From the NCBI GenBank assembly GCA_028287745.1, contig JAQBPB010000032.1, forward strand, positions 62,001 to 126,000: DNA of 64,000 nt, given 5' to 3'. This stretch comes from Chloroflexota bacterium. Its GTDB lineage: Bacteria > Chloroflexota > Chloroflexia > Chloroheliales > Chloroheliaceae. Below the pieces are notes generated by a model. That model was not told where the DNA came from and searched no databases. It saw only the letters and a program-made list of their open reading frames with translations. Of this stretch, positions 23,696-32,588 are shown in pieces (the stretch's first letter is position 1; every line of letters starts with the position of its first letter). Position numbers and translations under genes: made by a program.

Positions 23696-25420
23696 CTATA
23701 GCAAGCGTCCCAGTTCGCGCTTTTGTTGGATTTCTTCCTCGGTCTGGCTGCTGGCCGGGCGGCGCCGGAGAAAGGTGGCCGGTATTATGGCAGCGGCGGC
23801 AATCAGGGTGGACGCGATAAACATTTCCGTGATGACTTGGGCCAGCGAACCTCGAATGACTTTATCATAGTTGCTGTCAATCGGGGCATCGGCGGTCAGG
23901 TCGCGGAAGCGGCCCAGGCCCCACTGCAACAGCAAGGCCAGGCCAATCGTCATGCCGACCAGCCGTAAAATCAGCACCAGGGCGGCCGACACCCCTATAT
24001 CTTCGCGGTCGGCCCAATCAATCACCGCCGTACCGACCGGGGCGATTACAATGCCAAAACCCAGCCCGGTCAGACCGGCGCCCGGCAGCAATAAGACCAG
24101 GTCGTCCGGCGGCTGCCAGGTAACCTGCCATTTAGCCATCATAATAAAGCCAAAGACCGCTATTACCAGTCCCAGGACCGTACCCATTCTGTACCCTACC
24201 CGGTCGCTGAACCAGCCGCCAAAGATGGCTCCCAGGGCCATACCAAGGGTCATAGGGGCCAGGGCCAGGGCCACATCAAAGGCAATTGCCACCCGGTCGC
24301 TGCTCTTGTCGGTAGTATTGACAAACAGGGCAATACCGACCAGGGCGACCATCAGGGCCGCGCCGATCATGAAATTCGCCAGGTTCGCGGCGGCAAAAGG
24401 AATGCGCCGGAAGGTCCGCAGGTTTAGCAGGGGCCGCCGGGCCACAAACAGTTCCCAGATGATAAAAATCAGCAGGGCTACCCCGGACCCGATCAGAATC
24501 GGTGTCTGGTATTCATGCAGCGGGTTTTTACCCACTTCTTCAAAGGCGCTGCCGCTCAGGGCGGTTGCTTCTTTACCGCCGCCAAAGGCCAGGTTGATGC
24601 CGGTCAGGGCCAGGCCCAGGAAAAGGAACCCCATGACATCGAGCTGGCGCAGTTTTGAAAGCCCGCCCGCCGGAACGGTTTCGGCAGGTCGGACAGCAGT
24701 TGGCCTGGCTATAATTTTACTGCCGCGCAGGGCCAGGAAAATCAGGACCGCCGAGAGCAACCCCAGCGGTACATTTATCCAGAATATGGAGTGCCAGCCC
24801 ATGAATTTAAGCATCAGCGAGCCGTAAAGCGGGCCGATGACCCACCCGGCCGTATCGGCCGCCCCGATCAGGCCCAGGGCCAGGCCGCGCCTTTTCACCG
24901 GGAAAATATCCGCTACCACCGCCATTGAAACCGGCACCATCGCGCCGCCACCAATCGCCTGGACAATCCGGCCCGCGATAACCCAGCCCAGGCCCAGTTC
25001 TGTGGTGCTGAGCGCGACCATCGCCGAGCCGAGTACAAAGACCATCAGCGAAATTAGAAAGACCGTCCGGCGGCCGTACACGTCCGAAACCCGCCCAAGG
25101 AAAGGCATGGTGACAGTGTAGGCCAGCAAATAGGCGCTGACAATCCAGGCTCCTTTATCCAGGTCGCCCAGCGGAATATCCAGGTCGTACATCATGGTCG
25201 TCAGGATTGAAACAACCACCGTCAGGTCCAGGGCCGCCAGCACTACACCCACCAGGAGCATGGAAAGGATCAGCCAGGCTTTACCTGTAGCCGGTTGGCT
25301 GGCCCCGGCCGGAGAACCGGCCGGGTTTGTCTCGGATACGACTGGCCCGCTTACCGCGAACCTGTCCGGGTTATAAGCCTGTGGTTCTAGCTTCGTACTG
25401 GAGTCCGGCTCATTGTTCAT
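23696..25420 (-). CDS. MFS efflux transporter, DHA2 (14-TM) family, P55-like
   Basis: 574 residues with 14 predicted membrane segments. Drug-proton antiporter motifs are present: LDLTVVVSILTTMM in the first segment and GRVSDVYGRRTVF (motif A) in the first cytoplasmic loop. The Pro/Ser-rich N-terminus (about 1-45) and the C-terminal tail are cytoplasmic. It lies 12 bases after an LppX/LprAFG-type lipoprotein gene, the same order as lprG-Rv1410c (P55) of mycobacteria, where the pair exports lipids and affects drug tolerance. By analogy it may move a lipid or hydrophobic compound. Which substrate is used here is inference. Confidence 0.88.
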   Translation of the reverse strand: MNNEPDSSTKLEPQAYNPDRFAVSGPVVSETNPAGSPAGASQPATGKAWLILSMLLVGVVLAALDLTVVVSILTTMMYDLDIPLGDLDKGAWIVSAYLLAYTVTMPFLGRVSDVYGRRTVFLISLMVFVLGSAMVALSTTELGLGWVIAGRIVQAIGGGAMVPVSMAVVADIFPVKRRGLALGLIGAADTAGWVIGPLYGSLMLKFMGWHSIFWINVPLGLLSAVLIFLALRGSKIIARPTAVRPAETVPAGGLSKLRQLDVMGFLFLGLALTGINLAFGGGKEATALSGSAFEEVGKNPLHEYQTPILIGSGVALLIFIIWELFVARRPLLNLRTFRRIPFAAANLANFMIGAALMVALVGIALFVNTTDKSSDRVAIAFDVALALAPMTLGMALGAIFGGWFSDRVGYRMGTVLGLVIAVFGFIMMAKWQVTWQPPDDLVLLLPGAGLTGLGFGIVIAPVGTAVIDWADREDIGVSAALVLILRLVGMTIGLALLLQWGLGRFRDLTADAPIDSNYDKVIRGSLAQVITEMFIASTLIAAAAIIPATFLRRRPASSQTEEEIQQKRELGRLL

Positions 25421-25432
25421 TGCTGGCTACCT

Positions 25433-26257
25433 CTAAGCTGTCGGAGTAGTGGGGCCTGTGGTAGTAGCGGGGACAGTGCTGGCAGGCGCCGCTACTCCCG
25501 CCGGGCGATTAATCGTTACCGGCTCGTTGAATTTGGAGAAATCTAGCTGCCAGTCGGAAGCAGTCGCTTCGGTCGAGATCTCCTTGAAAGTTACCCGCCG
25601 GACCAGGAAGTCGCTTTTGCTTGTCCAGACGTCAAAGTTCACATCGTTCTTGCCCAGGGTGCTGGCGGTCAGGGGGGCAATATCGGCCCCTTTGACGACC
25701 CCTTTAAGGTGATAGACCTCTACACCGTCTAACTGCTCGGTGCCGGCTAATTCCATATTCTGAATCTTGGTGACAACCGCTCCGACCCCTTTTTGCGGGT
25801 CAAAGAGTACGTCCGGCTTGAAGCCGACATTGGCCGGTAGCGTTACCCAGCTTTTGCTTAAATTGGTCAGCAACAGGTATTGCTGGCCTTCCAGCCCGAC
25901 CGTTTCGGCGTCCACCTGGGCAATTGCTACGCTCACCCTTAACTTGGCCCGGAACTTATCCGGCTTGCTAAAGTCCCCTTCGGCTTTCTTGAAAGTAATT
26001 CCCTGGTACAGCTCGACCTGACCTGATTTAATATCGACATTAAAATGCAGCGAATTAAGGGTATTTAACTTCTCCGCCGACAATTTAGCAATATCCGCAG
26101 GCGTCAGGACTTTAACCGGGGTTGGGGTAGGTGGGATAGCAGTGGGTGTGGCGGTGGGATTTTCGCCGCAGGCTGCCAGCAGCCCGGCAAATAACAGACA
26201 AAGCAGGGCGAGGCCCCCCAATCTGGTCCCAGGTCGGACGCTACCATTTTTTTTCAT
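25433..26257 (-). CDS. LppX/LprAFG-family lipoprotein (LprG-like)
   Basis: 274 residues. The lipoprotein signal ends LLAAC (Cys30), followed by a short Pro/Thr linker and a single domain (about 50-255). The domain has the half-barrel pattern of LppX_LprAFG proteins: LNSLHFNVDIKSG, then FKKAEGDFSKPDKFRAKLRV and a late DFSKFNEPVTI strand. Mycobacterial members bind triacylated lipids in a hydrophobic pocket and pass them on at the envelope. The MFS gene follows within 12 bases, so they form one transcript from the promoter near 26345. Confidence 0.85.
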   Translation of the reverse strand: MKKNGSVRPGTRLGGLALLCLLFAGLLAACGENPTATPTAIPPTPTPVKVLTPADIAKLSAEKLNTLNSLHFNVDIKSGQVELYQGITFKKAEGDFSKPDKFRAKLRVSVAIAQVDAETVGLEGQQYLLLTNLSKSWVTLPANVGFKPDVLFDPQKGVGAVVTKIQNMELAGTEQLDGVEVYHLKGVVKGADIAPLTASTLGKNDVNFDVWTSKSDFLVRRVTFKEISTEATASDWQLDFSKFNEPVTINRPAGVAAPASTVPATTTGPTTPTA

Positions 26258-26344
26258 TTCAGGTTGTCTTTCCTTTACTGATTATTCCAAATTGTTTGGC
26301 TCACCGGCCTAAACTTCAGGTAAGTAAGCTCGGTTGTTCGGGTA

Positions 26345-26353
26345 ATTATAGCA
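26345..26353 (-). promoter_or_regulatory. Extended -10 promoter of the lipoprotein-efflux operon
   Basis: Minus strand TG-C-TATAAT (TATAAT at 26345-26350). No clear -35, as is usual for extended -10 promoters. Confidence 0.55.
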
Positions 26354-26703
26354 TACCTAATTCCGGGTAAATGACTCCATTCATCACGTTAAAGGCATAG
26401 TTTGTGCCACTGCTGGCGGCAGTTTGCCGTTTAACAAGGGGCCATGTGAGCATTAAAACGGCTATAATGGCCCGTATTTTAAACAAACAACCGGCCTTCC
26501 GTTACCAGGTGGCATGCTTCCCGGTAGCCGGTCCTTAATCTAACATTTCAAAATGACTCCCAGATGACAAGCATTCAACAGGCCTTAAAACCGGTGGCGG
26601 CCCTGTTCCGGTTGGACAAGCCACCGGGTGATATGGGACAATAAATAACTCTCGCGGTCAGGCGAGAAATCTTGAAAGGTAGTTGTATCCAGGAAGGAAA
26701 GGC
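26354..26703. other. Non-coding stretch before the alpha/beta hydrolase gene
   Basis: Contains a plus-strand TATAAT (26463-26468) without a clear -35, an eight-bp inverted repeat CCGGTGGC/GCCACCGG (26591-26627) and a small TCTCGC/GCGAGA hairpin (26650-26667) just before the ribosome site. The last two may shape the mRNA leader. Confidence 0.4.
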
Positions 26704-27720
26704 TTGCCAGACAAACAGATAAATCCTAAAACCGCTAAATCTTCTTCCCGGTGGGTCGCCTTTGGCCTGAAGGCCGCCATGACCGGGGCGACCGGCCTGA
26801 GCGGCTTGCTGGTCCGGGCCAGGCTCAAGCGCGTGGTCTTAAACCGGCTGGCCCTTTTCCCGCGAGTAGTCGGCCCGCGCACTCCCCAGGATTTAAACAT
26901 GGAGTTTGAGGAAGTCTGGTTTATGGCCAGGGACGGCCTCAAACTCCATGGCTGGTACATCCCGGCCCCTCCCGGTGACGCACCTCCTAAAGACATCACC
27001 GTAATCTCCGGGCACGGCCATACCGGCAATAAAGAACCAGACCTGGAATATGCTTCTTTCTTCTACCGGGCCGGTTACAATGTTTTTATGTTTGACTTCC
27101 GGGGTCACGGCCGGAGCGAAGGGCCGCGCGGTACGTCCATGGGCTACTGGGAACGCCTGGACGTACACGGGGCGGTTGACTGGCTTTTAGGGCGCGGTCA
27201 GACCCGGTTTGCCGCTTTTGGCATTTCAATGGGCGCGGCAATAATGATCATGGCGGCGGCCGAAAACCCCTTCATCCGGGCGGTAGTCGCTGACAGCCCC
27301 TATGCCCATCTTCGCCGGTCCATCGCCGCCGAAATAAATAATATTTCCAACATCCCTATGTGGCTGGCCGGGCCGCTCAGCCGCTACGCCTGGCGCGTTT
27401 TTACCCGTCATCACGGGTTTCCGCACCGCCGGTCTTCTCCGGCTGATTATGTCGCGGCTATCGCGCCCCGGCCGCTCTTTATCATTCACGGCGAAGCCGA
27501 CCGCCTTACCCGCCTTGAAAACGCCTATATCCTGTATGAGAAGGCCGGATGGCCCAAAGAATTATGGATTCAACCGGAAGTAGCCCACGCCCAGAGCTTT
27601 ATCGTATATGGGCAGGAATACGAGCAGCGCGTGTTAAAATTCCTGGACAGTGTTGATTGGGAAACTCCGCCCGACCTGCGCGCGCCCGACCGGACCCTGG
27701 AAGGTTTTAAGGTAGGTTAA
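26704..27720 (+). CDS. Alpha/beta hydrolase
   Basis: About 338 residues of the alpha/beta hydrolase fold. The oxyanion region is GHGHTGNK, followed by MFDFRGHGRSEGP, the nucleophile elbow GISMG, the acid strand FIIHGEADRLT and the catalytic His in EVAHAQS. It resembles serine-aminopeptidase/BAAT-type lipases and esterases. The TTG at 26704 is chosen because GGAAGG is six bases upstream; a longer frame from 26683 would overlap that site. A hydrophobic patch (about 15-35) might tether it to the membrane. Confidence 0.85.
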   Translation: MPDKQINPKTAKSSSRWVAFGLKAAMTGATGLSGLLVRARLKRVVLNRLALFPRVVGPRTPQDLNMEFEEVWFMARDGLKLHGWYIPAPPGDAPPKDITVISGHGHTGNKEPDLEYASFFYRAGYNVFMFDFRGHGRSEGPRGTSMGYWERLDVHGAVDWLLGRGQTRFAAFGISMGAAIMIMAAAENPFIRAVVADSPYAHLRRSIAAEINNISNIPMWLAGPLSRYAWRVFTRHHGFPHRRSSPADYVAAIAPRPLFIIHGEADRLTRLENAYILYEKAGWPKELWIQPEVAHAQSFIVYGQEYEQRVLKFLDSVDWETPPDLRAPDRTLEGFKVG

Positions 27721-27788
27721 GGAGAATCACCCGGGATGATTAATACACAAGGGCGACGGAAGGCGTCCCGTTAAAACAATAAATAATT

Positions 27789-28178
27789 ATGAGTTTAGCC
27801 CGCTCCAAACCTGAATTTGAACGGCTGGTCACTACCGCCTTGCGGGGTATGCCCGCCCGGTTCCGCGAATTTCTCAAAAAAGAAAACGTAGTAATCGTAG
27901 TAGAGCGGCGGCCGTCGCGCCAAAAGTTGTTGAACCTGGGCATGAACCCGGAAAACGATACCCTGTTCGGCCTTTACGAGGGTATTCCCCGTACCGAGCG
28001 TTCCTCGCATTACAACATGGCCTTGCCTGATAAAATTACCATTTACCAGGACCCACTGGAAGAACAATTCCCCGGCCAGGCCGCCCTTAAAGAGCAGGTC
28101 CGACGGACCGTCTTGCACGAGGTGGCCCATTTCTTCGGTATTGATGACGACGAACTCGACCGGATGGGCTGGCACTAG
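27789..28178 (+). CDS. Zincin-like metallopeptidase family protein
   Basis: 129 residues of the small PF06262-type metallopeptidase family. The zinc motif HEVAH (110-114) is followed by FFGIDDDELDRMGW, the family's typical ending that supplies the third ligand. The ATG at 27789 has no Shine-Dalgarno site, so it may be translated leaderless or by coupling to the hydrolase gene ending 68 bases upstream. The substrate is unknown for the family. Confidence 0.88.
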   Translation: MSLARSKPEFERLVTTALRGMPARFREFLKKENVVIVVERRPSRQKLLNLGMNPENDTLFGLYEGIPRTERSSHYNMALPDKITIYQDPLEEQFPGQAALKEQVRRTVLHEVAHFFGIDDDELDRMGWH

Positions 28179-28330
28179 CCCTTTTCTATAGAGCCTCAGA
28201 ATGCCGCGAATGTTTAATAAGGTTGTCCTTAATTGTGAAGGGTAGGGGCGGCTTATTATAAATCAGGAAAACTAGGCCTAAAGTCCAATAGCCGGCCTAT
28301 TTACAAACCTAGAAACGGTGCTACAATAAA

Positions 28331-28352
28331 AGTGTCCGAACGTTCGGACACT
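28331..28352. promoter_or_regulatory. 22-bp perfect palindrome (TetR-type operator)
   Basis: The 22 bases are perfectly self-complementary around GTCCGAACGTTCGGAC. The CGAACGNTCG core is typical of TetR-family operators. A second copy lies 94 bp downstream, next to the ribosome site of the following hydrolase gene. Confidence 0.75.
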
Positions 28353-28425
28353 ACCTAGAAATTATAAAAGCAGTTCCAGCGGCAGTAAAATTTAATATTT
28401 AATGCTACCATTTTTGAAAAAATTA

Positions 28426-28445
28426 ACGTCCGAACGGTCGGATAC
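28426..28445. promoter_or_regulatory. Second TetR-type operator
   Basis: ACGTCCGAACGGTCGGATAC, the same motif as at 28331 with two differences. It directly precedes the AGGAGG site of the alpha/beta hydrolase gene, so a bound repressor would block elongation or loop with the upstream copy. Confidence 0.7.
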
Positions 28446-28459
28446 AGGAGGATATTAGA

Positions 28460-29269
28460 ATGGTCACGAGTAAAGTTAAGGTGGAAAGCAAAACAGTCGC
28501 GGTGGAAGGCGGCGTGCTGGCTTACGAAGTACAGGGTGCTGGCCCGGCGGTGTTATGCCTGCCCAGCCTGGGCGATACCCGCCGCGAATACGAGCGTTTT
28601 GCCCCGGCCCTGGTCGAGGCCGGGTACCGGGTAATCACTACCGACCTGCGCGGCATGGGCGGCTCGGCCGGTAAGTTCAAATCCTTCAAAATTAGCGACC
28701 TTTGCAACGATATAACCGCCATTCTTAACGCTGAAAATATCGAGCAGGTAATCCTGGTGGGTTGTTCGGTTTCAGGCGCTTCGGCGGGCCTCTACGCGGC
28801 TAATCACCCCGAACGGGTAAAGAGCCTGGTTTTGTTTAACCCGATTATGCACACCGGTAACCGGTTGACCGCCTTTCTGCTGGTCAGTGCCTTAAAGGTG
28901 CCCGGTCTGGGCCGGGTAATCTGGCTGTCCTACTTCAAATCCCTCTATCCCAGCCGCCCGGTAGAGCCGGAGTACCTGGCCCAACTTGGCGAATTGCTCA
29001 AGCAACCGGGGGCAATGAAAAGCGTTGGCGGCCTGTGCATGGCCCGGCGCATTGACGACGACATCACCCGCATCGGCGTCCCGGCCCTGGTCTACTTCGG
29101 CAGTAAAGATCCCGATTTCAAAGACACCCAGGCCGAAGCCGACCTGGTCCAACACCAGATGCCTGCCGCCCGGGTTAAGGTGCTGGAAGGACTGGGCCAC
29201 TATCCCCAGCGCGAGCAGCCGGAAGCGGTTTTGCCGGAAGTGCTGGAATGGCTGGCCGCCCCTAAATAA
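28460..29269 (+). CDS. Alpha/beta hydrolase under palindromic operator control
   Basis: 269 residues of the alpha/beta hydrolase fold, close in style to esterases and C-C hydrolases. Landmarks are LPSLGDTRREY for the oxyanion loop, TTDLRGMGGS, the nucleophile elbow GCSVS (last Gly of GxSxG is Ser), the acid strand VYFGSKDPDF and the catalytic His in GLGHYPQ. AGGAGG lies about nine bases before the ATG. Two TetR-type operators flank its promoter, suggesting induction by a small hydrophobic molecule that the enzyme may break down. Confidence 0.88.
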   Translation: MVTSKVKVESKTVAVEGGVLAYEVQGAGPAVLCLPSLGDTRREYERFAPALVEAGYRVITTDLRGMGGSAGKFKSFKISDLCNDITAILNAENIEQVILVGCSVSGASAGLYAANHPERVKSLVLFNPIMHTGNRLTAFLLVSALKVPGLGRVIWLSYFKSLYPSRPVEPEYLAQLGELLKQPGAMKSVGGLCMARRIDDDITRIGVPALVYFGSKDPDFKDTQAEADLVQHQMPAARVKVLEGLGHYPQREQPEAVLPEVLEWLAAPK

Positions 29270-29274
29270 AAAGA

Positions 29275-29306
29275 CCGCCACCGGAGATAACTATCCCTGG
29301 TGGCGG
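29275..29306. terminator. Bidirectional terminator between convergent genes
   Basis: CCGCCACC / GGTGGCGG stem with a TTTTA run on the plus side and TTTTTA on the minus side, shared by the hydrolase gene and the Hsp20 gene. Confidence 0.8.
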
Positions 29307-29326
29307 CTTTTATTAGACCTTTAGAA

Positions 29327-29872
29327 TTAGTTCTGGGACTGGCCGGAGCCGTTGACCAGCACCCGGCGCGCTTTAGCGGCGGGCGCCAGCGGGACCACAA
29401 TCTGCAAAATCCCGTTGTCGTAAGAAGCTTCGATTTTCTCGGCGTCAAAGAGGGCCGGAAACTCAATTTCCCGCTGGAAGCGCAGGTTCTCGACCGCTAA
29501 TTCCTGGCGCAGCCACTTGAACTGAGGCTGGTCCTGGCCTTCGCCTTCCGCTGCGGGCAGTTGCGGCGCGAGAAGTGTCCGTTCGACCTCACCGGAAATC
29601 GTCAGTTTATTTTCAACCGTATTAATTTCCAGCTTATCGGCCGGGACCCCCGGCACCTGGGCGAAGATGTAATAGTTGTGTTCATCCTGGGCCACGTTCA
29701 CCGGCAGCTTGTAAGTACCGTCATTTTCTTTAGTCTGCACAACCCGGCGCGGCGCACCAAAGACCCGGCTAAATGTCTCGTTCAAGAACTGGTCGTTCAT
29801 AGGATTATTGCTCCACACCGGGCGGGTCTGGCGAAAATTGTTTACCGGACGAACAGTTATCCATGCGCTCAT
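29327..29872 (-). CDS. Hsp20/alpha-crystallin small heat-shock protein
   Basis: 181-residue ATP-independent holdase. The alpha-crystallin domain spans about 52-165: YYIFAQVPGVPADKLEINTVENKLTISGEV opens it and ASYDNGILQIVVPL closes it. A short disordered N-terminus (about 1-45) and C-terminal tail flank it; the usual IxI/V motif is not obvious in the tail. AGGAGG precedes the ATG by nine bases. The -10 of its promoter is embedded in a GGCTATTATAGCC palindrome. No CIRCE element was seen. Confidence 0.93.
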   Translation of the reverse strand: MSAWITVRPVNNFRQTRPVWSNNPMNDQFLNETFSRVFGAPRRVVQTKENDGTYKLPVNVAQDEHNYYIFAQVPGVPADKLEINTVENKLTISGEVERTLLAPQLPAAEGEGQDQPQFKWLRQELAVENLRFQREIEFPALFDAEKIEASYDNGILQIVVPLAPAAKARRVLVNGSGQSQN

Positions 29873-29927
29873 TGTATGTTTCCTCCTGCTTAATTAAAAT
29901 TAAAATAACCTTTAAACTAACCTTTGA

Positions 29928-29940
29928 GGCTATTATAGCC
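29928..29940 (-). promoter_or_regulatory. Hsp20 promoter -10 inside a palindrome
   Basis: GGCTATTATAGCC is a 13-base dyad whose centre is the minus-strand -10 TATAAT (29932-29937). The dyad could be a repressor site. No good -35 was found. Confidence 0.5.
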
Positions 29941-30059
29941 AGGCTGTGTTAGAACCAAATTAGTGAAATGTTAGAGAAGAATTTGCTTTTTAATAGAGCA
30001 ATATTAGTGAAGTAATTTGGATTTCTGTTCTACAAAACCTTCTATTTGAGGCTAATTTG

Positions 30060-30068
30060 TGGTATAAT
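30060..30068 (+). promoter_or_regulatory. Extended -10 promoter of gyrB
   Basis: TG-G-TATAAT with TATAAT at 30063-30068, about 37 bases before the start codon. The -35 region is poor. Confidence 0.6.
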
Positions 30069-30111
30069 AAATTGATTAATTAAACCGGATAGTTTATCGG
30101 AGGCAATGAGC

Positions 30112-32058
30112 GTGACGCAACAAATAACCAGTGAAGAGAGCGTGCAAGGTAATTATAATGCCAGCAATATTCAGGTGCTGGAAGGTCTTGACCCGGTCCG
30201 CAAGCGGCCCGGTATGTACATCGGTAGCACCGATTACCGGGGCCTGCATCACCTGGTCTGGGAAATTGTAGATAACAGCGTAGATGAGGCGCTGGCTGGT
30301 TATTGTTCTACAATAGAGGTCCATGTCGACAAGGATTGTGTCGTAACCGTGTCGGATGACGCCCGCGGTATCCCGACCGATATGCACCCCCAGAAGCAGC
30401 GCCCGGCTCTGGAAATTGTAATGACCGTCTTGCACGCCGGTGGTAAATTCGGCGGCGGCGGCTACAAAGTATCCGGCGGTTTGCACGGGGTAGGTGCCTC
30501 GGTCGTGAACGCTCTTTCGACCTGGCTTAAGGTCCAGGTCCGGCGCGAGGGCAAGCTTTACGAGCAGGAATACCACCGAGGTATCCCGGTGGCCGATATG
30601 ACGGTCCGCGATATGACTCCCGAAGAAATCGAAGAATACCCACGCGGCACCCGGACTTCCTGGTTAGCCGACGATACCATCTTCGATACGCTCCAGTACA
30701 CCTACGAGACGATGGCCCAGCGCTTCCGCGAGACCTGCTTCCTGACCAAAGCCCTTAAAATCCACATGGTGGACGAGCGGATTGACCGGGAAGTTACTTT
30801 CTACTTTGAAGGCGGCGTTTTGTCTTTCGTCCGCCACATGAACAAGACCCGGGGTGTGGTCCAGCAGAAGCCGTTCTATGTCCAGCGCCGTAACGATGAC
30901 GTTGATGTGGAAGTGGCCTTCCAGTACACCGCTGGCTACAACGACTCGATTCATACTTTTGCCAATAACATCAATACGGTTGACGGTGGTACCCACCTGA
31001 CCGGCTTCCGGACGGCCCTGACCCGTACCATCAACAATTACGCCCGCAAGAACAACCTTCTCAAAGAGAAGGACGAGAACTTCACCGGGGACGATGTGCG
31101 CCAGGGTTTAACCGCGATTATCAGCGTCAAGCTGGCCGACCCGCAGTTCGAAGGTCAGACCAAAGCCAAGTTAGGTAACGCCAACGTCAAGGGTGCAACG
31201 GAAAGTGTCGTGGGCGACTCGCTGGCGAACTGGCTGGAAGAGAACCCTAACGAAGCCCGCCGCATCGTCGAGAAATGTTCTATCGCGGCCCGTATCCGCG
31301 AGCAGCAGGCCAAGATTAAAGACACAATCATCCGCAAGGGTGCTTTTGACGGTCTATCGCTGCCCGGCAAGCTGGCCGACTGCACCGAAAAAGACCCCAG
31401 CCGCAGCGAACTCTTTATCGTCGAGGGTGACTCGGCCGGTGGTTCGGCCAAACAGGGCCGCGACCGGCGTTTTCAGGCCATCCTGCCCTTGCGCGGTAAG
31501 ATCCTGAACGTCGAGCGCGCACCTATTGATAAAATGCTCGGCAACGCCGAAATCAGGGCCCTTGTAACCGCCCTGGGAGCCGGAATTGGCGACAGTTTCG
31601 ATGCTTCCAAGCTGCGCTATCACCGCATCGTGATTATGACCGACGCCGACGTTGACGGTGCCCATATTCGCACCCTGCTGTTGACCTTCTTCTTCCGCAA
31701 CATGAAGGACCTGGTTGCCAACGGCTATCTTTACATCGCCCAGCCGCCGCTGTACCTGGTCAAGCATGCCAAGGAAAGGCATTACGCCTTTAACGAGGCC
31801 CAGCGGGACGAAATCATCAAGAAGATGAACTTATCCAAAGCGCCGGAAGTGCAGCGTTATAAAGGTCTCGGTGAAATGAACTCCGACCAGCTCTGGGAAA
31901 CAACCATGAATCCCAAGGGCCGGACCTTCTTGCAGGTGAACGTTGAAGACGCCGCCAGTGCCGACGAAACCTTCGGTATGCTGATGGGCGACGAAGTGCC
32001 GCCTCGCAAGCAGTTCATCATCACCCACTCCCGCAACGTCAAGAACCTGGATATTTAA
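30112..32058 (+). CDS. gyrB: DNA gyrase subunit B
   Basis: ATPase subunit of the type II topoisomerase that introduces negative supercoils. Order of domains: GHKL ATPase (LDPVRKRPGMYIG, EIVDNSVDEALAG, DDARGIP, GGLHGVGASVVNALS), transducer, then TOPRIM (LFIVEGDSAGGSAKQGRDR, with the metal-binding DADVDGAHIRTL) and the QRYKGLGEMN-containing C-terminal tail. About 650 residues, so it lacks the Gram-negative insert. ATG 30106 is only two bases from GGAGG; the GTG at 30112, eight bases away, is the better start. It has its own promoter and terminator; gyrA, dnaA and recF are not adjacent. Confidence 0.97.
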   Translation: MTQQITSEESVQGNYNASNIQVLEGLDPVRKRPGMYIGSTDYRGLHHLVWEIVDNSVDEALAGYCSTIEVHVDKDCVVTVSDDARGIPTDMHPQKQRPALEIVMTVLHAGGKFGGGGYKVSGGLHGVGASVVNALSTWLKVQVRREGKLYEQEYHRGIPVADMTVRDMTPEEIEEYPRGTRTSWLADDTIFDTLQYTYETMAQRFRETCFLTKALKIHMVDERIDREVTFYFEGGVLSFVRHMNKTRGVVQQKPFYVQRRNDDVDVEVAFQYTAGYNDSIHTFANNINTVDGGTHLTGFRTALTRTINNYARKNNLLKEKDENFTGDDVRQGLTAIISVKLADPQFEGQTKAKLGNANVKGATESVVGDSLANWLEENPNEARRIVEKCSIAARIREQQAKIKDTIIRKGAFDGLSLPGKLADCTEKDPSRSELFIVEGDSAGGSAKQGRDRRFQAILPLRGKILNVERAPIDKMLGNAEIRALVTALGAGIGDSFDASKLRYHRIVIMTDADVDGAHIRTLLLTFFFRNMKDLVANGYLYIAQPPLYLVKHAKERHYAFNEAQRDEIIKKMNLSKAPEVQRYKGLGEMNSDQLWETTMNPKGRTFLQVNVEDAASADETFGMLMGDEVPPRKQFIITHSRNVKNLDI

Positions 32059-32075
32059 TCAAGACTTAAGAACGT

Positions 32076-32118
32076 AAAAGGCCCCGGCTAATAATTAAAG
32101 TTAGCCGGGGCCTTTTTT
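32076..32118 (+). terminator. gyrB terminator
   Basis: AAAAGGCCCCGGCTAA stem with a nine-base loop and a run of six T. Confidence 0.92.
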
Positions 32119-32504
32119 AATGTCCGGTCATTCCGAGCCTGGTCGTGGAATTGCCGCGCCAGTGGCGAATAGCACCAGTAAGAAGGAACAATTCAAGCCT
32201 AGAACCATACAGCCGGGGAGCCGAAACAGGTCATTGTCTTTGTGCTAGCCCACCGGGCCGAGATTCCACGGTCGGCGCTTCCTTCTGGGTCTGTATTGGT
32301 AGGTAGTGCCTCCATCGTGATGACAATTTCCGTTTTTGAGTTATTATGTACCCGCTTTACGGCAGGATTCGCAGCCAGGCAAGGTAATATTATACTGCTT
32401 AAACGGGTTCCACTTCGCCAAAATTGGTTAGCGGTATAGCTCAAATTTGGACCGGAGAAACTCCCCAGGCAGAATCCCAGGCTGGCGAAACCCCAAGGCT
32501 ACTC
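32119..32504. other. Non-coding gap between gyrB and dnaX
   Basis: About 390 bp without a convincing frame, RNA gene or repeat. Because SRP RNA often precedes dnaX, its signature was looked for here and not found. Confidence 0.5.
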
Positions 32505-32533
32505 TTTCCAGGTGGGTCGTTTTGGGGTATAAT
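32505..32533 (+). promoter_or_regulatory. dnaX promoter
   Basis: -35 TTTCCA (32505-32510), 17-bp spacer, perfect -10 TATAAT (32528-32533). Confidence 0.7.
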
Positions 32534-32588
32534 ATTGGCAATGATATGAGAATAAAAGTTTCAACCGGCAACTAACGGGGACCATTAA

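Noticed and set aside
30000..30112. Replication origin near gyrB
   Set aside because: No DnaA-box cluster and no dnaA, dnaN or recF next to gyrB; the only box pair is at 11.8 kb.
32119..32504. SRP RNA gene before dnaX
   Set aside because: The conserved GGTCAGGTCCGGAAGGAAGC loop is absent.
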